This document shows, piece after piece, positions 15,702 through 24,544 of a DNA stretch of 64,000 nucleotides (position 1 is the first letter of the stretch; every line of letters starts with the position of its first letter). The stretch is from UBA1219 sp045601425 (lineage in GTDB: Bacteria > Bacteroidota > Bacteroidia > Bacteroidales > P3): positions 1-64,000 of the forward strand of contig JAZRZP010000020.1 in NCBI GenBank assembly GCA_045601425.1, written 5' to 3'. The position numbers and the translations under genes were made by a program. A model generated the notes under the pieces. That model worked only from the letters and a program-made list of their open reading frames with translations, made no database searches and was not told the DNA's origin.

Positions 15702-15735
15702 AAAAGACGTGCCGGAATATTCCGGCACGTCTTTT
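15702..15735. terminator. Perfect 34-bp palindrome, likely terminator of pyridoxamine kinase gene
   Basis: A perfect inverted repeat centred on AATATT with AAAAG and CTTTT at its ends. It lies 19 bp past the stop at 15755. The flanking A and T runs let it act in both directions. Confidence 0.75.
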
Positions 15736-15754
15736 ACCATATAGAAACAATGTT

Positions 15755-16588
15755 TTACTTCAACATCTTGATGTATTCGCCGAGCACGGGTTCGAATTTC
15801 ACACCGTACCAGTGCGATGGGTCGCCGATGGTGTTTTTTATCGTTGCCAGAGTGAAATCGGCAGCGATTTTTGCACTTTCGAACTTGGATTTGCCGTTCA
15901 TCAATGCACCCACGAAACTTGCCGCATATACGTCGCCTGTACCGTGGCACCCCTTTGCAATGCGTTCATGCTCGTAATACTGTTTTTTGCCGTTTTCGAA
16001 CACGATTACACCGGTCTTGTCGGGATTGAATCCCACACCTGTCAGAATCACGCATTTGGCACCGGCCTGTGCGAGTTTTCCGAGAAGTCCGTCAATATAA
16101 GCCTCATCGTATGTTTCGCGGTATTCATAACCCGTAAGCATGCATGCCTCGGTTATATTCGGGAGTATCATGTCGGCCGAAAAGGCAAGGCTCTTCATGG
16201 CGTCAACGAACTCGTCATCGAAACCGGGGTACAGTTTGCCGTTGTCGGCCATTGCCGGATCCACTATGGAAACAGTGCCGGAATTTCTCAGATCACCGAA
16301 CAGTATATCTTTTACGAATGCAATCTGTTTTGTACTTCCAAGATAGCCGGTATAAAAAGCCTCGAACTTGATTTTTTCGCTCAGCCAGTGGTCCTTGATT
16401 GCTGGAATATCGTCGGTCAAATCGCGAAATGTGTAATTCGAAAACCCTGCAGTGTGCGTAGAGAGTACTGCAGATGGCAATATGCATGTCTCGTGTCCGG
16501 CTGCTGATAAAATCGGAAGCGCTACTGTCAGCGAACACTGACCAACACACGAAATATCCTGAATTGTTAGTATTTTTTTGTATGACAT
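15755..16588 (-). CDS. Pyridoxamine/pyridoxal kinase (PfkB-like)
   Basis: A 277-aa ribokinase-fold enzyme that phosphorylates B6 vitamers at the 5' hydroxyl. The start (ILTIQDISCVGQCSLTVALP) and the LPSAVLSTHTAGF segment match the pyridoxamine-kinase group. The anion-hole and catalytic-base motif GCHGTGDVYAASF is near the C-terminus, and VILTGVG precedes it. The ATG at 16588 is chosen; a further in-frame start at 16627 adds residues that do not fit the family. No clear -7 box is seen upstream. A thiamin-pathway kinase (ThiD) is a less likely alternative. Confidence 0.88.
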   Translation of the reverse strand: MSYKKILTIQDISCVGQCSLTVALPILSAAGHETCILPSAVLSTHTAGFSNYTFRDLTDDIPAIKDHWLSEKIKFEAFYTGYLGSTKQIAFVKDILFGDLRNSGTVSIVDPAMADNGKLYPGFDDEFVDAMKSLAFSADMILPNITEACMLTGYEYRETYDEAYIDGLLGKLAQAGAKCVILTGVGFNPDKTGVIVFENGKKQYYEHERIAKGCHGTGDVYAASFVGALMNGKSKFESAKIAADFTLATIKNTIGDPSHWYGVKFEPVLGEYIKMLK

Positions 16589-16665
16589 TTTATATATGTT
16601 TATATTAGTTAATTTTCTGTATTTCAAAACGATGATAACGTATCACCACCCGTTTTTATTGTCCG

Positions 16666-17574
16666 TCACAGGTATACGGTGCGGTCTGTAAACATGCGGA
16701 TTCCGTTGTAATAATTCTCCCGCAGTGTTACCCGACCCTGTCTGTCATATTTGTATGTATTCTTTGTTGTGAGAGTTTCTTTGGAACCGTCCTCAATATA
16801 ATTTACTGTAACTCGCCGGGTTTCATTACCCTTTCTGTCGTATTTATACGATGTTTCCGACAAAAGAAAATCATCAGCATCAAAAACTTTGGAAGCCAAT
16901 ATATTCTGATTCTTGTCGAAAAAGGTAAGAATACGCTGGGCAACGCCCTCGCTGTCATAAACATAGTCGATTGTTTCAATGAGTTTCGAATTTTCATCGT
17001 AAACATACGAACGGGAAGACTTTATTTCGAAAACAGGCGTTGGTTTACCGTCCTGTTCCGCCGAATATTTCTGGCAATCAGCAATATATGTCGCCGATTT
17101 TATCAGGCAGTGGTCAAAATCGTACGTTTTCACGGTTTTTGATTCCGGCTTACCGCCGCGATATTCGTGTATGTATTCCTTGTTTGCAACGGTGTCGAAA
17201 GTGTGCGACTCATAACGTGAAGACACCTGTCTGTCTCCAAGAAAACTTTTTCCTGACACCTCGCAGAGTTTCCCGTTCTCGTAACGGAACGTGGCAACCT
17301 CTTTTGTAAGCGGTTCCGACTTGGACTGGACAAACACTCTACGTACCAGAAGCGAATCCTCGAAATAAGATGTCTGGTTGAAGTCATCACTTATATACGA
17401 CACGTTTCCTGAAGTATCCTCAAGAGTGAAACTCGTCACTGTCATGTTGCCGCCTTCCGCATAGTAAGTGCGTTCGGTCTTGCTGCCCCTTTTGACAGCT
17501 CCATAATCAACCATCTGGGCAGAGAGGAGACATGCCGACATAGACAGAAGCAGTATTGACAGAACTTTTTTCAT
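16666..17574 (-). CDS. Exported protein with YD-like repeats, function unknown
   Basis: A 302-aa protein with signal peptide MKKVLSILLLSMSACLLSAQ. From about residue 90 it contains repeated short beta motifs of the form YxYDxxGxxxxxxxY (YVYDENSKLIETIDYVYDSEG, YKYDRKGNETRR, YKYDRQGRVTLREN), similar to the YD/RHS or MORN-like strands of Bacteroidota surface proteins. No lipobox, sorting domain or catalytic motif is seen. An ATG 15 bp upstream (17589) is also in frame, but the chosen start gives a standard signal peptide. It is downstream of the ribosomal-operon terminator. Confidence 0.75.
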   Translation of the reverse strand: MKKVLSILLLSMSACLLSAQMVDYGAVKRGSKTERTYYAEGGNMTVTSFTLEDTSGNVSYISDDFNQTSYFEDSLLVRRVFVQSKSEPLTKEVATFRYENGKLCEVSGKSFLGDRQVSSRYESHTFDTVANKEYIHEYRGGKPESKTVKTYDFDHCLIKSATYIADCQKYSAEQDGKPTPVFEIKSSRSYVYDENSKLIETIDYVYDSEGVAQRILTFFDKNQNILASKVFDADDFLLSETSYKYDRKGNETRRVTVNYIEDGSKETLTTKNTYKYDRQGRVTLRENYYNGIRMFTDRTVYL

Positions 17575-17620
17575 ATCAGTGCGTTGCATTTTATCACGTA
17601 AAGACGCTGTTCAAAAAGGG

Positions 17621-17658
17621 AAAAAACACCCCAACCTTGCAAGGAGGGGGTGTTTTTT
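17621..17658 (-). terminator. Terminator of the ribosomal superoperon
   Basis: Outer arms AAAAAACACCCC (17621-17632) and GGGGTGTTTTTT (17647-17658) with an inner CCTTG/CAAGG stem. It lies 20 bp past the rplQ stop and has T-runs on both strands. Confidence 0.9.
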
Positions 17659-17678
17659 TGCATATATTGCCTGTAAAA

Positions 17679-18164
17679 CTATTCGGCTTTAACTTCTTCG
17701 GCCTGAGCTTCAGCAGCAGGAGCGGCTTCAACTTCAGCTGTAGCTTTTTTGCGGCTGCGGCGAGTTGTCTTGGCTTTGGCTGCCTTGGTTTCCTTCAACA
17801 TGTTTTCGTTGTAGTCAACAAGTTCAATTATAGCCATTTCGGAGTTGTCACCATGACGAATACCTGTTTTGAGGATTCTGGTGTAACCACCGTTACGATT
17901 AGCAACTTTTTGCGATACTTCTCTGAACAGTTCGGTAACAGCTTCTTTATCGTGCAGATAGCTGAAAACGATACGGCGAGAATGCGTTGAGTCCTCTTTC
18001 GAACGGTTTATGAGTGGCTCAACATAACCCCTTAGAACCTTTGCTTTTGCTAAGGTAGTTTCAACTCGTTTATGCTTGATGAGAGAGCTTGCCATATTCG
18101 AAAGCATGGCTACTCTGTGTGCATGAGTTCTCGATAATTTATTTACTTTACAACCGTGTCTCAT
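17679..18164 (-). CDS. rplQ: 50S ribosomal protein L17
   Basis: A 161-aa protein beginning MRHGCKVNKLSRTHAHRVAML, the L17 signature, through NRNGGYTRILKTGIRHGD. L17 binds 23S rRNA near the peptide exit tunnel. Residues after about 125 form an extension beyond the roughly 120-residue bacterial core: first basic (AAKAKTTRRSRKK), then Ala/Glu-rich and acidic (EVEAAPAAEAQAEEVKAE); such tails are seen in other Bacteroidota L17. It is the last gene of the superoperon, 4 bp after rpoA and just before the terminator. Confidence 0.97.
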   Translation of the reverse strand: MRHGCKVNKLSRTHAHRVAMLSNMASSLIKHKRVETTLAKAKVLRGYVEPLINRSKEDSTHSRRIVFSYLHDKEAVTELFREVSQKVANRNGGYTRILKTGIRHGDNSEMAIIELVDYNENMLKETKAAKAKTTRRSRKKATAEVEAAPAAEAQAEEVKAE

Positions 18165-18168
18165 TGTT

Positions 18169-19161
18169 TTATTCTTTATCTAATTTATACTTTGCTATAT
18201 TCATTCCGAAATCCAAGTTTTTCGAAGCCACCAACTGTTCAAGTTCGTTGAGCGACTTTTTACCGAAGTTTCTGAATTTCAACAGGTCGGCTCTATTGAA
18301 AGAAACCAATTCGCCTAATGTTTCAACTTCTGCAGCCTTGAGGCAATTCAACGCACGTACAGAGAGATCCATGTCAACAAGTTTTGTCTTCAAAAGCTGA
18401 CGGATATGCAATGTATTTTCGTCAAATTCTTCGCTACTCTGTTTTACTTCGTCTTCGAGCGATATACGTTCATCGGAGAAGAGCATGAAGTGTTGAATCA
18501 ATATCTTGGCAGCCTCTTTAAGAGCATCTTTCGGATTGATGGAACCATCTGTCTGTATGTCGATAGTAAGTTTTTCATAGTCCGTCTTCTGTTCAACACG
18601 GTAGTTGTCCCATGCATACTGAACATTTTTTATCGGGGTATGAATAGAATCGATAGCTATCACTCCAATAGGATCGCTTGCCTTTTTGTTTTCTTCCGAA
18701 GGAACATAACCTCTACCCTTCTCTATCATCAGTTCAATGTTGAGAGTTACATCGGGTTCCATGTGACAGATTTCCAGTTCTGGATTGAGAACTTGGAATC
18801 CGTTGAGGAAATTGTTCAGGTCTCCTGCTTTGAAAACAGTCTGACCCGATATTTTGGCTGATGTTTTTTCGTGATCAGTTTCCTCTATCTGACGTTTGAA
18901 ACGTATCTGTTTCAATTTCAGAATAATATCTGTCATATCCTCCACAACACCGTCAATAGTATCAAATTCGTGGCGTACACCGTCGATACGTACCGAGGTT
19001 ATTGCGAAGCCCTCAAGAGAATTGAGGAGAATACGACGCAATGCGTTTCCTATTGTAATACCGTAACCAGGTTCCAATGGACGAAATTCAAACACTCCGT
19101 GAAAATCATCCGATTCCAACATTATGACTTTGTCTGGTTTTTGAAATGCTAATATTGCCAT
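18169..19161 (-). CDS. rpoA: DNA-directed RNA polymerase subunit alpha
   Basis: A 330-aa protein, the normal length. The N-terminal dimerisation domain contains GYGITIGNALRRILLNSLEG, which nucleates core assembly; the C-terminal domain (about residues 255-320) has the helix-hairpin-helix region RALNCLKAAEVETLGELV and FRNFGKKSLNELEQLV that contacts UP-element DNA and activators. It sits between rpsD (62 bp) and rplQ (4 bp), the standard alpha-operon order. Confidence 0.98.
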   Translation of the reverse strand: MAILAFQKPDKVIMLESDDFHGVFEFRPLEPGYGITIGNALRRILLNSLEGFAITSVRIDGVRHEFDTIDGVVEDMTDIILKLKQIRFKRQIEETDHEKTSAKISGQTVFKAGDLNNFLNGFQVLNPELEICHMEPDVTLNIELMIEKGRGYVPSEENKKASDPIGVIAIDSIHTPIKNVQYAWDNYRVEQKTDYEKLTIDIQTDGSINPKDALKEAAKILIQHFMLFSDERISLEDEVKQSSEEFDENTLHIRQLLKTKLVDMDLSVRALNCLKAAEVETLGELVSFNRADLLKFRNFGKKSLNELEQLVASKNLDFGMNIAKYKLDKE

Positions 19162-19223
19162 TTTTTTCCTTTCTCGTTACTTCTTTTAACTTGGTTTGCT
19201 TTAAATCTGGAATTTTCTACCCA

Positions 19224-19832
19224 TTATTTAGAGTACAACTCAACGATGAGCTGTTCTTTAATGTTTTCAGGTATATCTGCACGCTGCGGATAGTTTACGA
19301 ATTTACCCGACATCGTGTCTGCATCCCATTCTAACCAAGGATAACGATTTGCATTTCCTGCCAATGAATCAGTAATGACTTCCAGTGATTTGGAGCGTTC
19401 GCGAACTGATACCACGTCTCCTTCTTTCAGTGAATATGAAGGAATGTTCACTACCTTGCCATTAACAGTTATATGAGCATGGGAAACAAGCTGACGAGCC
19501 TGTGCACGGCTTCTTGCTATTCCCAAACGGTAAACCACGTTGTCTAAACGTGCTTCTATGAGCTGCAACAAAACCTCGCCCGTTACACCACCTCTGCGTG
19601 AAGCTTCTGCAAACAGGTTTCTGAACTGTTTTTCCAATATACCGTATGTATATTTTGCCTTTTGTTTTTCCTGCAACTGAACACCGTATTCGGATACTTT
19701 TGCTCCGCGGTGCTTGTTCTGACCGTGCATTCCCGGAGGATAATTTTTCTTTTCATAAGATTTATCTGTTCCGAAAATCGGTTCTCTGAATTTTCTTGCT
19801 ATTCTTGTTTTTGGTCCTGTATATCTTGCCAT
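19224..19832 (-). CDS. rpsD: 30S ribosomal protein S4
   Basis: A 202-aa primary 16S rRNA-binding protein. The N-terminus (MARYTGPKTRIARKF) lacks the four zinc-binding Cys found in some bacteria, so this is the zinc-free form. The S4 RNA-binding domain is seen as RLDNVVYRLGIARSRAQARQ and HAHITVNGKVVNIPS. In E. coli S4 represses its own operon; whether that holds here cannot be read. It is 58 bp after rpsK. Confidence 0.98.
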   Translation of the reverse strand: MARYTGPKTRIARKFREPIFGTDKSYEKKNYPPGMHGQNKHRGAKVSEYGVQLQEKQKAKYTYGILEKQFRNLFAEASRRGGVTGEVLLQLIEARLDNVVYRLGIARSRAQARQLVSHAHITVNGKVVNIPSYSLKEGDVVSVRERSKSLEVITDSLAGNANRYPWLEWDADTMSGKFVNYPQRADIPENIKEQLIVELYSK

Positions 19833-19890
19833 TTTTACTTAAGATATAAATTTAACATTCTGTTTATTTTCCTCTTTATCTGTCACATCA

Positions 19891-20280
19891 TTATACACGA
19901 CGACGTTTCGGAGGACGACAACCGTTGTGGGGAAGCGGAGTGATATCTATGATTTCTGTAACTTCTATGCCACAACCATCGATTGCGCGTATTGCAGACT
20001 CTCTTCCCGAACCAGGACCCTTTACGAAAGCTTTAACTTTGCGTAAGCCCAAATCGTAGGCTACCTTACCGCAATCTTCCGCAGCCATCTGTGCAGCATA
20101 CGGAGTGTTTTTCTTCGATCCTCTGAAGCCCATTTTTCCAGCAGAAGACCAAGAAATCACTTGACCGGCATTATTTGTCAACGAAATAATCACGTTGTTG
20201 AAAGATGCAAAAATGCATGCTCTTCCCATTGGTTCAACTTTAACAACTCTTTTCTTTGTTGGTTTTGAAGTTTTTGCCAT
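19891..20280 (-). CDS. rpsK: 30S ribosomal protein S11
   Basis: A 129-aa protein of the 30S platform. SFNNVIISLTNNAGQVISWSSAG, GPGSGRESAIRAI and the C-terminal PLPHNGCRPPKRRRV are diagnostic. The ATG at 20280 (MAKTSKPTKKRVVKVE) is the family start; the frame extends 19 codons further but without homology. The gap to rpsM is 102 bp, longer than most in this operon. Confidence 0.98.
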   Translation of the reverse strand: MAKTSKPTKKRVVKVEPMGRACIFASFNNVIISLTNNAGQVISWSSAGKMGFRGSKKNTPYAAQMAAEDCGKVAYDLGLRKVKAFVKGPGSGRESAIRAIDGCGIEVTEIIDITPLPHNGCRPPKRRRV

Positions 20281-20382
20281 TTCTTTAAACTTTCTTGTTT
20301 TGTTTATTAAACCTTTGATTCTAACTCCCGGCTCCAAATCCGAATTCTAATCCACCGAAAGCCGCACCTCTTTTTCTAATCG

Positions 20383-20763
20383 TTATGCTTTAGGTGCTTT
20401 CTTCTTGTTAGCAATTGTTTTCTTTTTACCCTTACGAGTACGGGCATTGTTCTTGGTGCTCTGTCCACGCAAAGGCAATCCCAAACGGTGACGGATACCT
20501 CTGTAACAACCAATATCCATCAGTCGCTTGATATTCATCTGAACTTCCGAACGCAATTCTCCTTCTACTTTGTACTTCTCTCCAATGATAGTACGGATGG
20601 CATTTTGTTCATCGTCTGTCCAGTCTTGCACTTTTTTGTTTACATCAATTCCTGCTTCGTTCAAAATCTTTTGAGCAGTACTTCTTCCAATGCCGAAAAC
20701 ATAGGTCAAACCTATTTCTCCTCTTTTGTTTTTGGGTAAATCAATACCTGCAATTCTTGCCAT
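20383..20763 (-). CDS. rpsM: 30S ribosomal protein S13
   Basis: A 126-aa protein of the 30S head that bridges to the large subunit and contacts P-site tRNA. MARIAGIDLPKNKRGEIGLTYVFGIG and the C-terminal YRGIRHRLGLPLRGQSTKNNARTRKGKKKT are standard. It follows rpmJ by 34 bp. Confidence 0.98.
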   Translation of the reverse strand: MARIAGIDLPKNKRGEIGLTYVFGIGRSTAQKILNEAGIDVNKKVQDWTDDEQNAIRTIIGEKYKVEGELRSEVQMNIKRLMDIGCYRGIRHRLGLPLRGQSTKNNARTRKGKKKTIANKKKAPKA

Positions 20764-20797
20764 AAACTAATTTCTGTTCTTTTTGTTTTAATTATTT

Positions 20798-20914
20798 TTA
20801 TCCTTGTCTTTGTTTAAGCTTAGGATTTTTTTTGTTAATTACATAAACGACCCCTTTTCTGCGAACAACCTTGCATTCAGGAGATCTTTTCTTTACAGAT
20901 GCACTTACTTTCAT
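20798..20914 (-). CDS. rpmJ: 50S ribosomal protein L36 (zinc-free form)
   Basis: A 38-aa reading frame, ATG at 20914 to TAA at 20798. It reads MKVSASVKKRSPECK near the start and ends KQRQG, as L36 does. Of the usual CxxC...C...H zinc ligands only one Cys (C14) remains; the others are Ser11, Asn27 and a non-His residue, so the protein should not bind zinc. It lies between infA and rpsM as in most spc/alpha operons. Confidence 0.95.
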   Translation of the reverse strand: MKVSASVKKRSPECKVVRRKGVVYVINKKNPKLKQRQG

Positions 20915-20949
20915 TGTTTATTTTTTTTATCTGTTTTTATTTTTTTCTT

Positions 20950-21168
20950 CTATTTATGACGATAAGTTATTCTACCTTTTGTCAAGTCGTACGGGGACAT
21001 CTCTATCTGAACCTTGTCTCCGGGAAGTATCTTTATATAGTGCATGCGCATTTTTCCCGAAATGTGTGCTATGATTACATGTCCGTTTTCCAACTCAACG
21101 CGGAACATCGCGTTTCCCAACGATTCTACTACCGTTCCGTCCAATTGTATAGAAGCTTGTTTTGCCAT
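20950..21168 (-). CDS. infA: Translation initiation factor IF-1
   Basis: A 72-aa single OB-fold protein, the standard length. MAKQASIQLDGTVVESLGNAMFRVELENGH and the C-terminal SPYDLTKGRITYR are diagnostic. It binds the 30S A-site during initiation. It lies 10 bp after map and 35 bp before rpmJ. Confidence 0.97.
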   Translation of the reverse strand: MAKQASIQLDGTVVESLGNAMFRVELENGHVIIAHISGKMRMHYIKILPGDKVQIEMSPYDLTKGRITYRHK

Positions 21169-21178
21169 ATTCTTTATA

Positions 21179-21955
21179 TTAGTTAAATAACTTTTCTATC
21201 GGTTCGAAACTCGAAAGGATATCGGGTTTTTCAACCCCGACTGCCACGTCGTGCTCAAAATGTGCCGACGGTTTTCCGTCTTTTGTACGTACCGTCCAAC
21301 CGTCTTCCTGCGAGAACTTCACGTTCTTGGATCCCATGTTTATCATAGGTTCTACGGCTATCACCATGCCTTCTTTCAGAAGCACTCCAGTACCTTTTGT
21401 GCCGAAATTCGACACGCTCGGATCTTCGTGCAGACGGATTCCAACGCCGTGTCCGCAAAGTTCACGAACTACCGTGTAGCCGTTCTTCTCACAATGTGTC
21501 TGGATGGCATGTCCGATATCACCTACACGGTTCCCTACCACACATTTTTCCAGACCGAGATAAAGAGCTTCCTTCGTCACCTTGAGTAAACGCTGAACTT
21601 CCGGCTTCACTTCACCGACAACGAACGTGTAGGCTGAATCACCGATATATCCGTTCAGATTTGTTCCGCAATCAATAGAAACAATGTCACCTTCCTTAAT
21701 GTAAAAATCATCTGAGGGTATGCCATGCACGACCACATCGTTTACCGAAATGCAAAGTGCTGCAGGAAAACCTTCGTAACCTTTAAATACGGGTGTTGCA
21801 CCGTTGTCCCGGATAAACTGTTCACCAATTCTGTCCAAGTAAGCGGTAGTAACACCCGGTTTTACGAATTTTCCCACCTCTGCCAGCGTTTCGCCCACCA
21901 GCAGAGAACTCTTGCGTATCAGTTCGATTTCTTCCTTTGTCTTAAGCCGTATCAT
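21179..21955 (-). CDS. map: Methionine aminopeptidase, type I
   Basis: A 258-aa dinuclear metal enzyme that removes the initiator Met from new proteins. The metal ligands are seen in order: two Asp in SIDCGTNLNGYIGDSAYTF, His in GHGVGIRLHEDP, Glu in VIAVEPMINMG and the last Glu in SAHFEHDVAV. No N-terminal zinc-finger or SH3 extension, so type Ia. It lies 28 bp after secY, a common place in spc operons. Confidence 0.97.
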   Translation of the reverse strand: MIRLKTKEEIELIRKSSLLVGETLAEVGKFVKPGVTTAYLDRIGEQFIRDNGATPVFKGYEGFPAALCISVNDVVVHGIPSDDFYIKEGDIVSIDCGTNLNGYIGDSAYTFVVGEVKPEVQRLLKVTKEALYLGLEKCVVGNRVGDIGHAIQTHCEKNGYTVVRELCGHGVGIRLHEDPSVSNFGTKGTGVLLKEGMVIAVEPMINMGSKNVKFSQEDGWTVRTKDGKPSAHFEHDVAVGVEKPDILSSFEPIEKLFN

Positions 21956-21983
21956 AACTTGCCTCCGTAAATCTCTACATCAA

Positions 21984-23333
21984 TTACATTGACATTGAAC
22001 TGCGTCCTTTTATACGTCCGGTTTTGGTCAGACCATCATAGTGGCGCATAAGCAAATGGCTTTCAATCTGCTGCAATGTATCAAGGATAACGCCGACCAT
22101 AATCAGCAGCGATGTACCACCGTAGAACTGTGCGAACTGGGAATTTACTCCGAACAGGCTTACCAGTGCCGGCAATACAGCAACTATTGCCAGAAATATG
22201 GAACCGGGGAGAGTAATTCTCGAAAGTATCGTTTCAAGATATTCAGCCGTTTTCTTGCCCGGTTTTATGCCGGGGATGAAACCGCCGTTTTTCTTCATGT
22301 CTTCAGCCATCTGGTTGGGATTTATAGCGATGGCTGTGTAGAAGAACGTGAACAATACTACCAATATTCCGAATACCAGATTGTACCAAAATCCGTTGAA
22401 GTCGGCAAATGCTGCCAAAAATCCTGACTCGGAACTTGAGAATCCCAACAATGTTATCGGGATAAACATGATAGCCTGAGCAAAAATGATTGGCATTACA
22501 CCTGCTGCATTGACTTTCAGAGGTATGTACTGGCGGACGCCACCGTACTGCTTGTTTCCTACAATGCGTTTTGCGTATTGTACGGGTATTTTTCTCGTAC
22601 CTTGAACCAAAAGGATGCACAACAAGATAACAACGAGCAATACAAAGATTTCAACAACAAACATTACCAAACCGCCGCCTTGGTCTTCCATGCGTGAAGC
22701 GAATTCACCGAACAGTGCGAACGGCAGACGGGCAATGATGCCGACCATAATCAGCAGTGAAATACCGTTTCCTATACCCTTATCGGTAATACGCTCGCCG
22801 AGCCACATTACGAACAATGTACCCGAGGTGAGGATTACGATACTTGATATCCAGAAGAATACTCCGGGAGCACTTCCGTCAAAAGGATATATGGCTGTTG
22901 AAGTTGCGCCGAGCTGGTATATCATATTCTTGATATAAGCCGGAGCCTGTACTGCTGTAATCAGGACAGTGAGGACTCTGGTAATCTGGTTCATTTTCCT
23001 GCGGCCGCTTTCGCCTTCACGCTGCATCTTCTGGAAATAAGGTATTACCATCATGAACAATTGTATCACGATAGATGCCGTGATGTACGGCATGATACCC
23101 AAAGCGAAGATGGATGCGTGTGAAAATGCACCACCCGAGAACATATTCAACAAACCCAATATACCGTCCTTGGTCTGATTCTGCAAACCAGTAAGTTGGT
23201 TGGGGTCAACACCTGGAAGTACAACGTACGACCCGATTCTGTATACCAATACCAAACCGAGGGTATATAGTATTCTCTTTCTCAGGTCTTCAATTGCCCA
23301 AATATTCTTCAGTGTTGTGATTAATTTCTTCAT
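21984..23333 (-). CDS. secY: Protein translocase subunit SecY
   Basis: A 449-aa inner-membrane protein with about ten hydrophobic segments, the channel of the Sec translocon. GLGIMPYITASIVIQL (here FALGIMPYITASIVIQLFMMV) marks helix 2, and GERITDKGIGNGISLLI marks helix 4-5. The last residues are short and basic (TKTGRIKGRSSM). It lies between rplO (6 bp) and map (28 bp). Confidence 0.98.
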   Translation of the reverse strand: MKKLITTLKNIWAIEDLRKRILYTLGLVLVYRIGSYVVLPGVDPNQLTGLQNQTKDGILGLLNMFSGGAFSHASIFALGIMPYITASIVIQLFMMVIPYFQKMQREGESGRRKMNQITRVLTVLITAVQAPAYIKNMIYQLGATSTAIYPFDGSAPGVFFWISSIVILTSGTLFVMWLGERITDKGIGNGISLLIMVGIIARLPFALFGEFASRMEDQGGGLVMFVVEIFVLLVVILLCILLVQGTRKIPVQYAKRIVGNKQYGGVRQYIPLKVNAAGVMPIIFAQAIMFIPITLLGFSSSESGFLAAFADFNGFWYNLVFGILVVLFTFFYTAIAINPNQMAEDMKKNGGFIPGIKPGKKTAEYLETILSRITLPGSIFLAIVAVLPALVSLFGVNSQFAQFYGGTSLLIMVGVILDTLQQIESHLLMRHYDGLTKTGRIKGRSSMSM

Positions 23334-23339
23334 AAAATG

Positions 23340-23786
23340 TTAGATTATGGTTACTACTCCACCTTTATCTTCGATAGCTTTTTTTGCTGAAGCTGAAAAA
23401 GCGTGTGCTGTCACGTTGATTTTTGCGTTCAATTCGCCGCGACCGAGAACTTTCACTCTGTCCTTACCGGAAATCAAACCATTCTGCTTCAGTACATCGA
23501 TGTCAAAATTTTCAATTTGTTTTGCTTCGCTCAACGCATTCAAAGTATCGATATTGATAGCAACGTATTCTACTCTGTTGATATTTTTAAAACCAAATTT
23601 TGGAACTCTTCTATAGAGAGGCATCTGACCGCCTTCGAATCCTACTTTGCGAGAATAACCAGAGCGGGCTTTTGCACCCTTGTGTCCGCGTGTAGAAGTG
23701 CCGCCCTTACCGGAACCCTGACCTCTACCGACTCTTTTGGAATGCTTTACAGAACCTACTGCTGGTTTCAAATTACTTAAATTCAT
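23340..23786 (-). CDS. rplO: 50S ribosomal protein L15
   Basis: A 148-aa protein. The Gly/Arg-rich N-terminus (VGRGQGSGKGGTSTRGHKGAKAR) threads into 23S rRNA, and GFEGGQMPLYRRVPKFGF is the L15 signature. It is 6 bp before secY. Confidence 0.98.
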   Translation of the reverse strand: MNLSNLKPAVGSVKHSKRVGRGQGSGKGGTSTRGHKGAKARSGYSRKVGFEGGQMPLYRRVPKFGFKNINRVEYVAINIDTLNALSEAKQIENFDIDVLKQNGLISGKDRVKVLGRGELNAKINVTAHAFSASAKKAIEDKGGVVTII

Positions 23787-23816
23787 ATCTCTTCTTTTAA
23801 AAAATTACCGTATTAT

Positions 23817-23996
23817 TTAAATTTCTTCTACTGTGATCAAGTGTTGTACTTTTTCAATCATGCCAAGTATCTCGGGAGTAGCCTGTACTTCACGTTCTTG
23901 GTTGATTTTTCTCAATCCCAGTGCTTCTAAAGTTCTTTTTTGGCGTGCTGGACGACCAATTTTACTTCTTACTTGTTTTATCTTTAATGTTTTCAT
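23817..23996 (-). CDS. rpmD: 50S ribosomal protein L30
   Basis: A 59-aa reading frame, ATG at 23996 to TAA at 23817. It reads MKTLKIKQVRSKIGRPARQK, then TLEALGLRKINQ, the L30 core pattern, at the normal bacterial length. It lies between rpsE (24 bp) and rplO (30 bp), as expected for the spc order. Confidence 0.95.
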   Translation of the reverse strand: MKTLKIKQVRSKIGRPARQKRTLEALGLRKINQEREVQATPEILGMIEKVQHLITVEEI

Positions 23997-24020
23997 CGTG
24001 TTTTGTGTAATTAGTCGTTA

Positions 24021-24539
24021 TTATCCATTGAAAACTTTATCGAGGTTGATACCGCGCAACTGTGCGACAGTGTAAGGATCTTTCATCTGCAGCAAAGCAT
24101 TGATGGTGGCTTTCACTACACTATGCGGGTTTGACGAACCTTTTGATTTTGCAAGCACGTCCTTAACTCCGACACTTTCCAATACTGCACGCATGGCACC
24201 GCCGGCGATAACGCCCGTACCGGGAGCTGCCGGTTTCAAAAATACTTTTGCACCGCTGTATTTTCCTACTTGTTCGTGAGGAATGGTTCCTTTAAGAACG
24301 GGGACTTTCACCAGATTCTTCTTTGCTTCACCAATACCTTTGGATATAGCAGCAGTAACTTCTTTTGCTTTTCCTAAGCCGTATCCGACAACGCCTTTTT
24401 CGTCGCCTATCACTACGATAGCCGAGAAACTAAAAGTTCTACCACCTTTGGTAACTTTTGTCACTCTATTGACTGCAACAAGACGATCCTTAAATTCGAT
24501 TTCGCTTGATTTTACTCTTTTAACATTTACTTCTGCCAT
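24021..24539 (-). CDS. rpsE: 30S ribosomal protein S5
   Basis: A 172-aa protein near the mRNA entry site, important for accuracy. The double-stranded RNA-binding-like N-domain has DRLVAVNRVTKVTKGGRTFSF and the C-domain has GTGVIAGGAMRAVLESVGV and KSKGSSNPHSVVKAT. It is 5 bp after rplR. Confidence 0.98.
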   Translation of the reverse strand: MAEVNVKRVKSSEIEFKDRLVAVNRVTKVTKGGRTFSFSAIVVIGDEKGVVGYGLGKAKEVTAAISKGIGEAKKNLVKVPVLKGTIPHEQVGKYSGAKVFLKPAAPGTGVIAGGAMRAVLESVGVKDVLAKSKGSSNPHSVVKATINALLQMKDPYTVAQLRGINLDKVFNG

Positions 24540-24544
24540 AACTT

